IMG/VR virus record: IMGVR_UViG_3300021403_000556 | Coordinates: 1-38,103 of that record | Direction: 5' to 3' (one strand) | DNA from: a virus | Length of the DNA: 38,103 nucleotides | In this document: positions 23,344 to 31,104 of the stretch, one piece after another | How positions within the stretch are numbered: the first letter of the stretch is position 1 | How the letters are laid out: the number at the start of each line of letters is the position of its first letter | Notes under the pieces: model-generated | What the model saw: the letters and a program-made list of their open reading frames with translations, nothing else | Databases searched by the model: none | What the model was told of the DNA's origin: nothing | Made by a program: the position numbers and the translations under genes

Positions 23344-23709
23344 CTATTCGCACATAATGAACTTCAATTTATTGTGCAGCTTGACCTCATAGGTTCCCTG
23401 TTGATCTATCGGCAAATCCCGAATAGCTTCTTCAGCAGCGACAATCCTTGAAGCAAGCAAATCCTTATTGTGTGTTCCGCACGCGTCAGCTGCTGCATCG
23501 ATTGCTCTGTCAACAGTGGAACGCGAGGAGAGGCCAGAGCTGGCATATACGATCAGGCCACAGAAGACAATGCCAATGAAAACCATAAATAAATTGCTCG
23601 GGCGCTTCTTTTTTGCTGCGGTCGCGCCTTCCTGATGAAGAAACTTTCCACAAGAACTGCAAAAAGCGCCTTCAGCTTCTTTGCCGCAGTTACTGCAAAA
23701 AATGGCCAT
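23344..23709 (-). CDS. Zinc-ribbon plus single-TM protein
   Basis: This 121-aa protein starts at ATG 23709 with GGAG upstream; the frame extends to 23760. The N-terminus is a double-CxxC ribbon, FCSNCGKEAEGAFCSSCGKF, then a basic linker (AAKKKRPSN), one transmembrane segment (LFMVFIGIVFCGLIVYA) and an 80-residue helical extracytoplasmic domain. This domain order occurs in many bacterial zinc-ribbon membrane proteins. It lies in the accessory region and faces away from the 41-aa peptide gene. Confidence 0.75.
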   Translation of the reverse strand: MAIFCSNCGKEAEGAFCSSCGKFLHQEGATAAKKKRPSNLFMVFIGIVFCGLIVYASSGLSSRSTVDRAIDAAADACGTHNKDLLASRIVAAEEAIRDLPIDQQGTYEVKLHNKLKFIMCE

Positions 23710-23815
23710 AAAACCTTGCTCCTCCGTACAAGGACTAACGAGGTAGTTCCAATCCGACAAAATCGGGCTATCCTTTTAGGGCGTGTTTCCACCACGCATT
23801 AGAAGGAGATTACCC

Positions 23816-23941
23816 ATGAAACGAATTGCAGTCCGTCTTTTCATCTTTGCAGCTTTAGTACTGTCATCGGCTTCAGGCTTCTGCGATGGAACGCCAGTGC
23901 CGTGGTGCCCTCCAGGGAAAGTCTGCCAGCCCGTCCTTTAG
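23816..23941 (+). CDS. 41-aa secreted cysteine peptide (moron candidate)
   Basis: ATG 23816 has an excellent ribosome site, AGAAGGAGATTACCC. The peptide has a Sec signal: MKRIAVR, core LFIFAALVLSSASG, then a short mature part with three Cys and several Pro (CDGTPVPWCPPGKVC). It is the only plus-strand gene among minus-strand neighbours from 1 to 26 kb, the hallmark of a moron with its own promoter. A weak TTCCAA-N16-TATCCT lies at 23747-23774, and a GCGTG/CACGC hairpin precedes the ribosome site. Too short for routine gene calling. Confidence 0.7.
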   Translation: MKRIAVRLFIFAALVLSSASGFCDGTPVPWCPPGKVCQPVL

Positions 23942-23953
23942 CGCAAATCAATC

Positions 23954-24544
23954 TCACAGCGCGGCGAGGAGCTGCTCGTATTCTCGATCGCCATAGACGA
24001 GACCGAGCTGGCCGGCCGCGCTGGTGAGAGATTCGTAAGTTTCAAGAAGATCGTAGCCTAACAATTCACGCAGGTCCGCAAGGCGAGGGACTGGCATGAA
24101 CGCGATCCGCGCGGTCAGCATCACACGCCACACAAATATTTTGCTCATCATCAAAAGGGTCTGTCTTCTGATCTCATCTGCATTTTGAATGACGCGCAGC
24201 ACCGCATGATCTGCCGAGTCAAAGTTAGATCGACTTTTAAATATCAGCTTCTTCGTGAACTCCTGATTCGCCCATGTCTCCAGAATCGCTGCATTGTGCG
24301 CGAGTCTTTTTGCCTGCTCCATAGCGAACCCCAGGCGGCTGAGCTGCGTGCGCCTGAACGCGCGGTGCGACATGGTTTTGCGGAGATTGGCTTCCTCGGC
24401 GGGATCGAGGAGTTTTTCCAGTTGCTCCAGGTTAACGGCGCGCAACACAAGAGGAAGATCTTCGATCCTGTAGCTACGCGTCATCTTCCTTGCGGAAAAG
24501 GCATAGAGCAGCAAAAGGACAGCAAGGGGGACTGCAACCATCAT
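23954..24544 (-). CDS. Single-TM membrane protein at the end of the repressor operon
   Basis: This 196-aa protein starts at ATG 24544, forming ATGA with the stop of the 7-TM gene; ATG 24553 is an alternative. One N-terminal membrane segment (MMVAVPLAVLLLLYAFS) is followed by a long helical, probably cytoplasmic domain (NLEQLEKLLDPAEEANLRKT; RLAHNAAILETWANQEF). No family recognised. Co-transcription with repressor and 7-TM protein implies expression in the lysogen. Confidence 0.7.
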   Translation of the reverse strand: MMVAVPLAVLLLLYAFSARKMTRSYRIEDLPLVLRAVNLEQLEKLLDPAEEANLRKTMSHRAFRRTQLSRLGFAMEQAKRLAHNAAILETWANQEFTKKLIFKSRSNFDSADHAVLRVIQNADEIRRQTLLMMSKIFVWRVMLTARIAFMPVPRLADLRELLGYDLLETYESLTSAAGQLGLVYGDREYEQLLAAL

Positions 24545-25299
24545 GATTCCCATCGGCCAGTGTTCCTTAAAGTATTCTTATATTCATCGAGCGCTCGTTC
24601 AGCCGATGACGCCGTGATGCCTGCGTCCACCAGCTGAGCATCCTTCAAGGGGGTAAAGAATGCGGACAGCCAGATTACGAGAGCTAATAGATATGCCACT
24701 GTGGGAGCGTACTTTGAGAACTCAATGAATCTTGTTCCGAATTCAGAACGGACAAGAGTTCCTAGTAGCATGCCCAAAGAAGCTATACCAAACCCTGAAA
24801 CAATTTCCAAATGATATTTTGTGCGCGATCCCTTCAACCATGCCATGCCACCTATAAAAAGAATGAACGACGCAGAGATCAAATATTGCGCGCCGATCTC
24901 TATTCCTATAGCTACATTTGTGATGGGGTAGCCATTTAGCGGAGGCCTGATCGCAGCTTTTACCCACGCATAAGCGATGACAATGGCGCAGAGCGATGGA
25001 TAAAGGTATCTGACGATTGGAAGAAGCAGCAGCCCTTTGAAACAAGCGGAAAGACTTTTATATACACACGTCGCGGCGAGAACAATGTAGATAAGTTCAG
25101 TGGCCCAGAACACGTAAAAGAAAACAAAATAGTTTGATGACGTGAGCATTCTTGCGGCAGCTGCAACCGTCGAATACACGATATAAATTCCGAAAAACGG
25201 AACAATCGCGAATGCTCGTCTCTTTATAAAGACAATGAGCAGCGCCACAGTGAGGCACTCGGAAAGAACCATCGGGATAAAGTCGTACCATGGCGTCAT
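24541..25299 (-). CDS. Seven-TM membrane protein coupled to the repressor
   Basis: This 252-aa protein starts at ATG 25299, chosen because it overlaps the repressor stop as ATGA; the frame extends to 25344. About seven hydrophobic helices are visible: FIPMVLSECLTVALLIVFI, AIVPFFGIYIVYSTVA, FFYVFWATELIYIVLAAT, YPSLCAIVIAYAWV, YLISASFILFIGGMAWL, IASLGMLLGTLV and APTVAYLLALVIWLSAFF. It then has a short charged tail. This is a plausible superinfection-exclusion or lysogenic-conversion protein. Function unknown. Confidence 0.75.
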   Translation of the reverse strand: MTPWYDFIPMVLSECLTVALLIVFIKRRAFAIVPFFGIYIVYSTVAAAARMLTSSNYFVFFYVFWATELIYIVLAATCVYKSLSACFKGLLLLPIVRYLYPSLCAIVIAYAWVKAAIRPPLNGYPITNVAIGIEIGAQYLISASFILFIGGMAWLKGSRTKYHLEIVSGFGIASLGMLLGTLVRSEFGTRFIEFSKYAPTVAYLLALVIWLSAFFTPLKDAQLVDAGITASSAERALDEYKNTLRNTGRWES

Positions 25300-26033
25300 A
25301 TTGCCATTCCTACCCACCAGAGAATCTTCCCTGCAATGCGCCATCCGTCTGAGTTGGTTCCATTTGCTTCAACGACAAGAGGTACGCTCTCGCGCGTAGT
25401 GTTGTTGGAAATTAGATAGTTGATCCCGGATGAGCGCCTTACCCAGCGAGCAGTGAATTCGCCGTGCGGACCATAAAGAGCGGCCATCTCGTTTTTGAAC
25501 ATTTTTACTTCCGTTTGGCTTAGATCGACACCCAACAGATAGCCTCTATCGATCAACGGGCTCATCGCATCATCCTGAGCCTTGAAACATACGAGCGCGC
25601 CATGAGCATTGTCTGCAAACGAACGGGGAAAATAAAGGCTTCGCTCAACGTCGTGATTCCCCGGCACGGCAATAGGCAACGCGGTCTCTTTCATCAGTGG
25701 AATTTCTATCGCAGATGAGGGAGAAGCGCCGCTCGCTGCATCACGCTTTTCTGGCCACCCTGCGATAGCGCCTCTGGAAAGAATTCGTGCTCGTTCTGCG
25801 AGAGCCCTTGATTCAGGAAGCGCCTGGTCCAGCCTCGCCATCCGGTAATAGTTCTCTGCCGAAGGCTCCTTTTTGCCATTCACCCATTGATTTACCGCCG
25901 CCTGGGAAACATTCAGTTTGGCGGCAAGGGCCTGCTGCGATAGGCGTAAAGCTTTCATAAACAAAGAGATGTCCGCAGCCCACTGTGTCAGCCCAGATTC
26001 GCCGCCAATTTTAAGAGATTTTTGCTTTGACAT
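25296..26033 (-). CDS. CI-type repressor: XRE HTH plus S24-like domain lacking the catalytic Ser
   Basis: This 245-aa protein starts at ATG 26033 (frame open to 26309 but that runs through the operators and the divergent gene). Residues about 25-75 form an XRE HTH (LRLSQQALAAKLNVSQAAVN, QWVNGKKEPS). The C-terminal domain resembles S24/LexA: FKAQDDAMSPLIDRGYLLGV aligns with the usual (G/D)-S-M-x-P-x-x-x-x-G, but the Ser before Met is Ala. The Lys motif (V-x-V-K-R) is replaced near ARWVRR. Dimerisation is likely retained but self-cleavage is not expected. Regulates the divergent early promoter. Confidence 0.85.
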   Translation of the reverse strand: MSKQKSLKIGGESGLTQWAADISLFMKALRLSQQALAAKLNVSQAAVNQWVNGKKEPSAENYYRMARLDQALPESRALAERARILSRGAIAGWPEKRDAASGASPSSAIEIPLMKETALPIAVPGNHDVERSLYFPRSFADNAHGALVCFKAQDDAMSPLIDRGYLLGVDLSQTEVKMFKNEMAALYGPHGEFTARWVRRSSGINYLISNNTTRESVPLVVEANGTNSDGWRIAGKILWWVGMAI

Positions 26034-26056
26034 TGGTAAACCTAGGTTGTTATAAC
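26027..26056 (+). promoter_or_regulatory. Early promoter (sigma70-type)
   Basis: TTGACA at 26027-26032 and TATAAC at 26051-26056 are 18 bases apart, a near-consensus promoter reading right into the early operon. The -35 box overlaps the repressor start codon region, and the operators cover the spacer and the -10. Transcription would start near 26062. Confidence 0.7.
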
Positions 26057-26067
26057 CTTGGTTATAA
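26039..26067. promoter_or_regulatory. Two tandem operators, AACC-NN-GGTT
   Basis: AACC-TA-GGTT (26039-26048) and TTATAACC-TT-GGTTATAA (26050-26067) are perfect palindromes with the same AACC-NN-GGTT core, centres 15 bases apart. They sit on the early promoter between divergent repressor and Cro/Ner-like genes, as expected for repressor operators. Confidence 0.75.
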
Positions 26068-26086
26068 AGAGCCACGTTGTGGCTCT
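26068..26086 (+). promoter_or_regulatory. Leader hairpin in front of the Cro/Ner-like gene
   Basis: AGAGCCAC (26068-26075) and GTGGCTCT (26079-26086) form a perfect 8-bp stem with a GTT loop. It ends seven bases before the ATG at 26094, taking the place where a Shine-Dalgarno should be; none is visible. It may control translation or stability of the first early gene. Confidence 0.6.
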
Positions 26087-26093
26087 CATCTTT

Positions 26094-26303
26094 ATGGCTA
26101 ACAAAGATACCACGGTTGACAAGAACATCCTGATCGCTGCGATGCAGACCAGGATTTTCTCCCGCGTTGCCCGGAAGCTGAACTTGGATCGGTCTCATGT
26201 TCGGCGCGTGGCGCTCGGACTCAGAAAATCGCGACGCGTGACGGCGGCCATAAAGAGAGAGCTGGCTCGAATTGAACGCAATGTGACGCGCTCTGCAGCG
26301 TGA
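26094..26303 (+). CDS. Cro/Ner-like small DNA-binding protein
   Basis: This 69-aa protein starts at ATG 26094; the frame is open from 26058. The HTH-like core is VARKLNLDRSHVRRVALGLR, followed by a basic helix (VTAAIKRELARIERN). First gene of the early operon and divergent from the repressor, the place of Mu ner or lambda cro. It would bind the same operators to turn down repressor and early transcription. Confidence 0.7.
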   Translation: MANKDTTVDKNILIAAMQTRIFSRVARKLNLDRSHVRRVALGLRKSRRVTAAIKRELARIERNVTRSAA

Positions 26304-26338
26304 TCTCATTCAGAAATTTTGAGGTCGCGCAGTAGCTG

Positions 26339-26788
26339 ATGTCTATGCCTGATTCAGAAGAAAAAAACGGCAAAGCCCCCGAGCAGGAATCGTTCGGCGA
26401 TGTCGTGCCTGGATCTGCAGATGACGATGCGGTCACGCGCGGAATTTTGGCTGATGCGATCAAGAGATCGGGTTTCAGCCGCGAACAGGTTGCCGAACGC
26501 ATGTCTTTCCTAACATCTCGCCCGATATCGGCAAGCATGCTCTTTGACTACACGGCTGGATCAAAGGCGGCACACAGATTTCCTTTTGCCTGGGCGCGCG
26601 CGTTTTGTCAGGCAGTAGGCGATTGGCGATTGATCGAGCACCTGTCTGAACTCGCTGGATTCATTCTTCTGCCAAAAAGCGATGCCGACGTGCTGAGCCT
26701 TGGCGAACTCGTGATTGAGCAAAAGCGTGTCGAGGGTGAGATGGCACGCCATGCCGAGAATGTGCTGCGCAGGAGGTCATCGCTCTAA
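26339..26788 (+). CDS. CII-like early regulator
   Basis: This 149-aa protein has an acidic N-terminus followed by an HTH-like region, LADAIKRSGFSREQVAERMS and then PISASMLFDYTAG. A helical part follows: RFPFAWARAFCQAVGDWRLI, with a C-terminal helix. It resembles phage CII-type and transposable-phage regulators in which a divergent HTH is followed by a conserved FPFAWA-like block. Position immediately after the Cro/Ner-like gene supports regulation. TAATG couples it to the next gene. Confidence 0.6.
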   Translation: MSMPDSEEKNGKAPEQESFGDVVPGSADDDAVTRGILADAIKRSGFSREQVAERMSFLTSRPISASMLFDYTAGSKAAHRFPFAWARAFCQAVGDWRLIEHLSELAGFILLPKSDADVLSLGELVIEQKRVEGEMARHAENVLRRRSSL

Positions 26789-27006
26789 TGGCCTCCTCTT
26801 TTTCTATTCCTGCACCGGCTCGGCTATCCAGAGTCTCTCAATCTAAGCGCCTCTGGTGCGATCGGCTTTTCTGTGGACGCATTGTCGCCGTGCTAGCTGA
26901 TGGAACGATGCTGCTTTGCACGCGTAGAAATCGGCACACGCAAGGTTGTAGCTTCGCCCCCCCCGCAAGTCATTTTCCAAAGCTGGAGGGCCGCGTAAAT
27001 GAGTAA
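26788..27006 (+). CDS. Hypothetical early protein
   Basis: This 72-aa protein starts one base inside the upstream stop (TAATG). Basic, with Cys residues (LWCDRLFCG, LLCTRRNRH); no recognised domain. A run of eight C at 26959-26966 lies inside it, so a length error would change its C-terminus. Confidence 0.5.
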   Translation: MASSFSIPAPARLSRVSQSKRLWCDRLFCGRIVAVLADGTMLLCTRRNRHTQGCSFAPPASHFPKLEGRVNE

Positions 27007-27196
27007 GCAAAAACAGCTGACTCTTGCTGACTGCAATCCAGACCGGAAGCCTGACTGCTTTCACTGCGGCAAACGCCTTCCCAAGTCCGCGCGTATTCAA
27101 GTTGAGCCAGAGTACATCATCGTGCATTGTGCCGGTTGCTGCTGTATGACTCCGTTCAAAAGAACGGGAACAAAAGATCACCGGAGGAGAGCATGA
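26999..27196 (+). CDS. Zinc-ribbon early protein
   Basis: This 65-aa protein carries CFHCGKRLP and, 24 residues later, HCAGCCC, a plausible four-Cys zinc site. It overlaps the upstream gene by eight bases and the downstream one by ATGA. No family recognised. Confidence 0.6.
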   Translation: MSKQKQLTLADCNPDRKPDCFHCGKRLPKSARIQVEPEYIIVHCAGCCCMTPFKRTGTKDHRRRA

Positions 27197-27447
27197 CGCG
27201 CTCCGCCCCGATCGTTTCAGTCGGTACGTCTCGCAGGGCAAAACATGCCACCCAGTATGCGCTCGCAGCTGCTGGCGCGAAGTGGAACAGGATGAACAGC
27301 GATCAGCGGCACGAGCTTTTGCTGAAAGCGTTCTTTCCCTGCGAAGCAACATCCAAGCTCACCCTTCAGCCTTGGCAGCTGCTCTTGAGAGGCCACAAAG
27401 TTTTGATTGCGCTCATCATGCGCGATGAAAAACGGAGGAGCGCATGA
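27193..27447 (+). CDS. Hypothetical protein upstream of the transposase
   Basis: This 84-aa protein starts at ATG 27193 with GGAGGAG upstream. It is basic and helical, with repeated Arg/Lys. Its ATGA junction to the transposase gene suggests a coupled role in transposition or regulation. No domain recognised. Confidence 0.6.
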   Translation: MTRSAPIVSVGTSRRAKHATQYALAAAGAKWNRMNSDQRHELLLKAFFPCEATSKLTLQPWQLLLRGHKVLIALIMRDEKRRSA

Positions 27448-29501
27448 CGCACTCCGTTTGGATCTCGCGCAAAGAAGTCGAACAGCTCACCGGATGGACC
27501 GAGCGCACCATTTTCCGCAAGCAATCTTCTGGCGAATTGAAATGGCGTACCACACAGGAGACTGGGCGCAACGGCAAGCCTGTCCTGGAATATGCCGCCT
27601 CGTCATTACCCACAGAAGCTCAGCTGAAGTTGATGAAGAAGAAGATGGCCAGTGAAGCGCTTGTGCCTGTCCGTCATTCCGGCACGGCAATCGCCACGCT
27701 CCCAGCTCCGGAGAGCGACCAGGTCACAATGGCGCTCACTGCATTCAGCAAAGAAGACCAGGCCATCGCCATGCAGCGCCTCGAAGCCATCAAGCACATG
27801 GTCGATTTCAAAAATAAGACCAATGGCCACAAACCTCTTTTCCAGGGGAGCAAAGGCGGCGAGTTCACGAGCCTGAGCGCAATCGCGAAACACATCGCGA
27901 AAGTAAGCGGCTACGGAGAGCGCAGCATCTGGGACTGGTGGAAGCGGTACACCGCGCCTGGCGGCGTTTCAAATCTTGTCGATCGCACGCGCAAGGACAA
28001 AGGGAAGTCAGCTTTCTTCCAGCTGCATCGCGAAGCCGCGGCATTCGCACAGAACAAATATCTGAACGAAAAACGGATCAGTGTGCGCCTGATCTATGAA
28101 GAGATGGTGCGCGAGTGGCCACGGCTGCGCGCGAACAATGATGCCCAACCTCCGGATTACAAAACTCTTCGCATCTACCTGCAGCGTGAAATCTCCCCGC
28201 TGGTGAAGATGGTGGCGAGAGAAGGCGAGCGGGCCTACAACGAGAAGGCAGCGCCTTTCCTGATCCGCGACATTGAAGCAAAGCGCGTCAATGAATATTG
28301 GATCTCCGACCACATGTTGCATGACGTGTGGGTGCGCAATGATGGAGTGTTCGGCGAGCTGGACCGCAATGCCGCGTTCCGTCCTTATCTGACATGCATC
28401 GTCGATATGAAATCGCGCCGCGTGGTTGGAACTGCATGGTGCGTGAATCCCAGCTCCAACACAATCAGTTCAGCGCTGCAGGTTGCGCTCCGTAATTTTG
28501 GCCGGCCAAAGTGCTTTTACGTTGATAACGGAAAAGACTTCAAGCGGCTGGCGAAAGACGCGCCAGCTCTGGCAGCGCCATCAGAGGATGCCAATAAAGT
28601 CCTCTTTGATCTTGGCGTCCTGGTCCGCCTGGGCATCCATCCGCAGCACTGCCTCCCGCTTCATCCACAGAGCAAGCAGATTGAAAGTTTCTTCCGCACG
28701 CTGCATCAGCGCTTTGATGTGACGTGGGGTGATGCGTATGCCGGCATCTCTCCGAAGGACCGTCCGGAAGAATGCGATGCGCTTCTGGCGCAGCATAAGC
28801 AGCTGATGAAAGAAGGACGCGGCGACGAATCACCGCTACCGCCAGCCAGCGAATTTATTCGCAATGCCTGTTTCTGGCTGGATGAGTTCAATCGCACGCA
28901 TCGTCACACAGGGCAGGGCATGCGCGGCCGGACACCGCAGCAGGTATTCGATGCGGAGCTTCCAGTTGATAAACGCCAGCGAGTCGACATCCGCTCCATA
29001 GCGCCGCTGTTCTGGAATTACCAGAAGCGCACCGTGCGCGAAGGCGGCTGCATCGAGCTCTACAACACACGCTATGAGCCTGTGGATGGCGAATCTTCTG
29101 CAGCCATGATGCTGCGCGTTACAGCCGAGGTCAGAATCGCGTGCGATCCGCTGAACCTGGGCGAAGCGATTGCGTTCGATGAGAACGGTCTCTTTCTTGG
29201 ACACATGCGCTCGCAGGAAATGATGGTGCATGGCGCTACCACCGAGGAAGACATAAGAGCTTCAATGCGCGTGCGGCGCACATATTTCCGCGCAGTCAAG
29301 CAGTACCAATCCACGCTGGAACGTTCTCGCGCACTTGCCGGCGACATCACCGTGCTCGAAAGCATGGAACGCCGCGCGCTTGCTCAGTCCGTTCCAAAAC
29401 CAAACGTCTACGCCTTGTCTGTCCCCAAGGCGGTCAATGCGCCTACGCCTTCGCGTATGCACGCTGATGACATTGCGGACAGCTTTTTAGAGGAAAACTG
29501 A
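27444..29501 (+). CDS. MuA-like DDE transposase
   Basis: This 685-aa protein has a good GGAGG ribosome site. The N-terminus has a Mu-type winged HTH (WISRKEVEQLTGWTERTIFR) followed by a longer DNA-binding region (SIWDWWKRYTAPGGVSNL at about 162-179). The catalytic core shows D289 (WISDHMLHDVWV), D361 (CFYVDNGKDF) and E414 (HPQSKQIESFFRTLH), spaced as in MuA. The C-terminus is helical (LERSRALAGDITVLE) and may bind the partner ATPase. It integrates and replicates the phage by transposition, so no att site is needed. Slightly longer than MuA (663). Confidence 0.95.
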   Translation: MTHSVWISRKEVEQLTGWTERTIFRKQSSGELKWRTTQETGRNGKPVLEYAASSLPTEAQLKLMKKKMASEALVPVRHSGTAIATLPAPESDQVTMALTAFSKEDQAIAMQRLEAIKHMVDFKNKTNGHKPLFQGSKGGEFTSLSAIAKHIAKVSGYGERSIWDWWKRYTAPGGVSNLVDRTRKDKGKSAFFQLHREAAAFAQNKYLNEKRISVRLIYEEMVREWPRLRANNDAQPPDYKTLRIYLQREISPLVKMVAREGERAYNEKAAPFLIRDIEAKRVNEYWISDHMLHDVWVRNDGVFGELDRNAAFRPYLTCIVDMKSRRVVGTAWCVNPSSNTISSALQVALRNFGRPKCFYVDNGKDFKRLAKDAPALAAPSEDANKVLFDLGVLVRLGIHPQHCLPLHPQSKQIESFFRTLHQRFDVTWGDAYAGISPKDRPEECDALLAQHKQLMKEGRGDESPLPPASEFIRNACFWLDEFNRTHRHTGQGMRGRTPQQVFDAELPVDKRQRVDIRSIAPLFWNYQKRTVREGGCIELYNTRYEPVDGESSAAMMLRVTAEVRIACDPLNLGEAIAFDENGLFLGHMRSQEMMVHGATTEEDIRASMRVRRTYFRAVKQYQSTLERSRALAGDITVLESMERRALAQSVPKPNVYALSVPKAVNAPTPSRMHADDIADSFLEEN

Positions 29502-29502
29502 A

Positions 29503-30498
29503 ATGGCTTTTTCAAACGAGCAGCGCAAAGAACTCCTTAAGCCTACGGCCGCGCTCCGTCACCAGATAATCCGCCAAGCCAGGGAATACATGGCGCGCAC
29601 AGGCCTCAACGAAACCGATTTTGCATACCGGCTGCGCTCCAAGGGAGGAAGCTCGTATTCACGCACTACGGTCAATCTTTTTTTAAATGATCGTTACCAC
29701 ATCATTTCAAGCGACGATTCGGCCATCTGCGACGCGATCAGGGACTTCATGGAGAAAAACCCGATCGCACTCTTGCAGGAGAACAATGGAAAGCTCTACG
29801 AGACACAAAACGTCAAGCTTGTCCGGAAATGCTTTTACGAGGCGCTTGATGGGAGACGGGCTTGCTACTTTCGCGGCGCGCCTGGCTCGCAGAAAACATT
29901 TGTCCTGCAGCATCTCATCGCAGAGTTAAATCGCTCCGAGATATCAAAGAACGGCCACGGACGCCGCGCCTTCTACGTTCGCGCGCGTAACGGCATCACG
30001 CCCAACCAAATGATGAAGCGCGTCGCCGAAGCTGCAGGTGGACTCATGGCCGGCGACATCGATCACATCCTGCGCAACCTGCGCTTCGATCTTGGCAGGC
30101 GCAAAGTGCTTTTTGTAATTGATGAGGCGCAGGCCCTCGACATTCCTTGCCTGGAAACTTTGCGCGAGCTGCATGACATGCCTCCTCACTGCGGATTGCT
30201 GTTTGCCGGATCGCACGAGCTGGAAAAAACCTTCAATCGTCTGGACATGGAGCAGTGGCACTCACGGCTCCGCCAGGGCGCGGAGCTGCCTGGAGTTTCT
30301 GAAGAAGAGGCTGAGTTCATTATCCGCGCCGAACTGGGCGAGCAGCCCAAGGAAAAAATTCAGGGACTCATCAAGAAATGCTACGCCACGGACATGCGTA
30401 AGGGCCGCGAGGTGAAATACATCTCCGCTCGAACGCTTTTCTGGTCGATCCAGACCATCCAGGAGCGGCAGCAGCAAGCAAAAGGAGCAAAGGCATGA
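29503..30498 (+). CDS. MuB-like AAA ATPase, transposition target selector
   Basis: This 331-aa protein starts one base after the transposase stop. Residues 1-90 include a Cro-like HTH segment; Walker A is GAPGSQKT at 125-132, Walker B VLFVIDEAQ at 202-210, then sensor-like GLLFAGSHELEK. MuB-type proteins coat target DNA and deliver it to the transposase. Length and domain order match MuB (312) closely. ATGA overlaps the following mini-gene. Confidence 0.92.
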   Translation: MAFSNEQRKELLKPTAALRHQIIRQAREYMARTGLNETDFAYRLRSKGGSSYSRTTVNLFLNDRYHIISSDDSAICDAIRDFMEKNPIALLQENNGKLYETQNVKLVRKCFYEALDGRRACYFRGAPGSQKTFVLQHLIAELNRSEISKNGHGRRAFYVRARNGITPNQMMKRVAEAAGGLMAGDIDHILRNLRFDLGRRKVLFVIDEAQALDIPCLETLRELHDMPPHCGLLFAGSHELEKTFNRLDMEQWHSRLRQGAELPGVSEEEAEFIIRAELGEQPKEKIQGLIKKCYATDMRKGREVKYISARTLFWSIQTIQERQQQAKGAKA

Positions 30499-30626
30499 AT
30501 AAAACCTTGCCGGAAAGATTGGCCGAGCTGATAGCGGCCGCAGTTTTTATCTCCACGGTCCTCTACTTCGCGGGACATGTAGTAGCCGCGTGGCTGCGTG
30601 GATCGTTTATGGCGGTGACTCGATGA
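30495..30626 (+). CDS. 43-aa single-TM micro-protein after the MuB-like gene
   Basis: ATG 30495 and the stop at 30624-30626 overlap both neighbours as ATGA, a strong sign of a true gene. The peptide has a short charged head (NKTLPERLAEL) and one hydrophobic segment (IAAAVFISTVLYFAGHVVAAWL). The position recalls the small kil-type genes after Mu B, but no similarity is claimed. Confidence 0.65.
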   Translation: MNKTLPERLAELIAAAVFISTVLYFAGHVVAAWLRGSFMAVTR

Positions 30627-30892
30627 AGCAACCTGAATCTTTCGTATGCGACGTCTGTGGCCTGCAAAAGGTTGAATCTAGCGAGTGGTTCATTGTGCTC
30701 ATCGGAAATTTCTCGAGGCAGTTAATGGGAGAGCAGCCAGAGAAAGTAACGCAGTGCTGCATCGAGTCATGGTCAAACGCGCTGTCTCAGGAAGACGGTG
30801 CAAAACACACCTGTGGCTACAGTTGCACGCAAATACTCGTTGAGCGATTCATGCATAAAGCAGTCGCTGCCGGCACAGGAGTATCCGCATGA
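30623..30892 (+). CDS. Cysteine-rich early protein
   Basis: This 89-aa protein starts at ATG 30623 in ATGA overlap. It has CDVCGLQK, QCCIES and HTCGYSC, a likely zinc-binding arrangement, in an early phage protein that also carries SEWFIVLIGNFSR. No family recognised. The frame is open to 30590 upstream. Confidence 0.6.
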   Translation: MKQPESFVCDVCGLQKVESSEWFIVLIGNFSRQLMGEQPEKVTQCCIESWSNALSQEDGAKHTCGYSCTQILVERFMHKAVAAGTGVSA

Positions 30893-31104
30893 AATATTGC
30901 GACCTTCTTGATGCTGAAATCACGCTGTCGAACGCGAGCCGTCACTTGTCGAACCGCATCGCGTACCTGACCAGCGAAGGGCTGGCGCTTCCACCAGGAC
31001 CTGAAACAGACGCCATCCAGATGCTCACGGTGCTGCACGCTCGCACGGTGATGGAGCGGGAAGAAAAGAAGCTGCGGGATTCCCGGAGAAAGAAGACGGC
31101 ATGA
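30889..31104 (+). CDS. Hypothetical early helical protein
   Basis: This 71-aa protein, coupled by ATGA on both sides, is helical with a basic C-terminal stretch (REEKKLRDSRRKKTA). No recognised domain. Confidence 0.55.
   Translation: MKYCDLLDAEITLSNASRHLSNRIAYLTSEGLALPPGPETDAIQMLTVLHARTVMEREEKKLRDSRRKKTA

Noticed and set aside
26959-26966. Run of eight C as a phase-variation tract
   Set aside because: A single run in a small unknown gene is weak evidence; read-level length variation would be needed.
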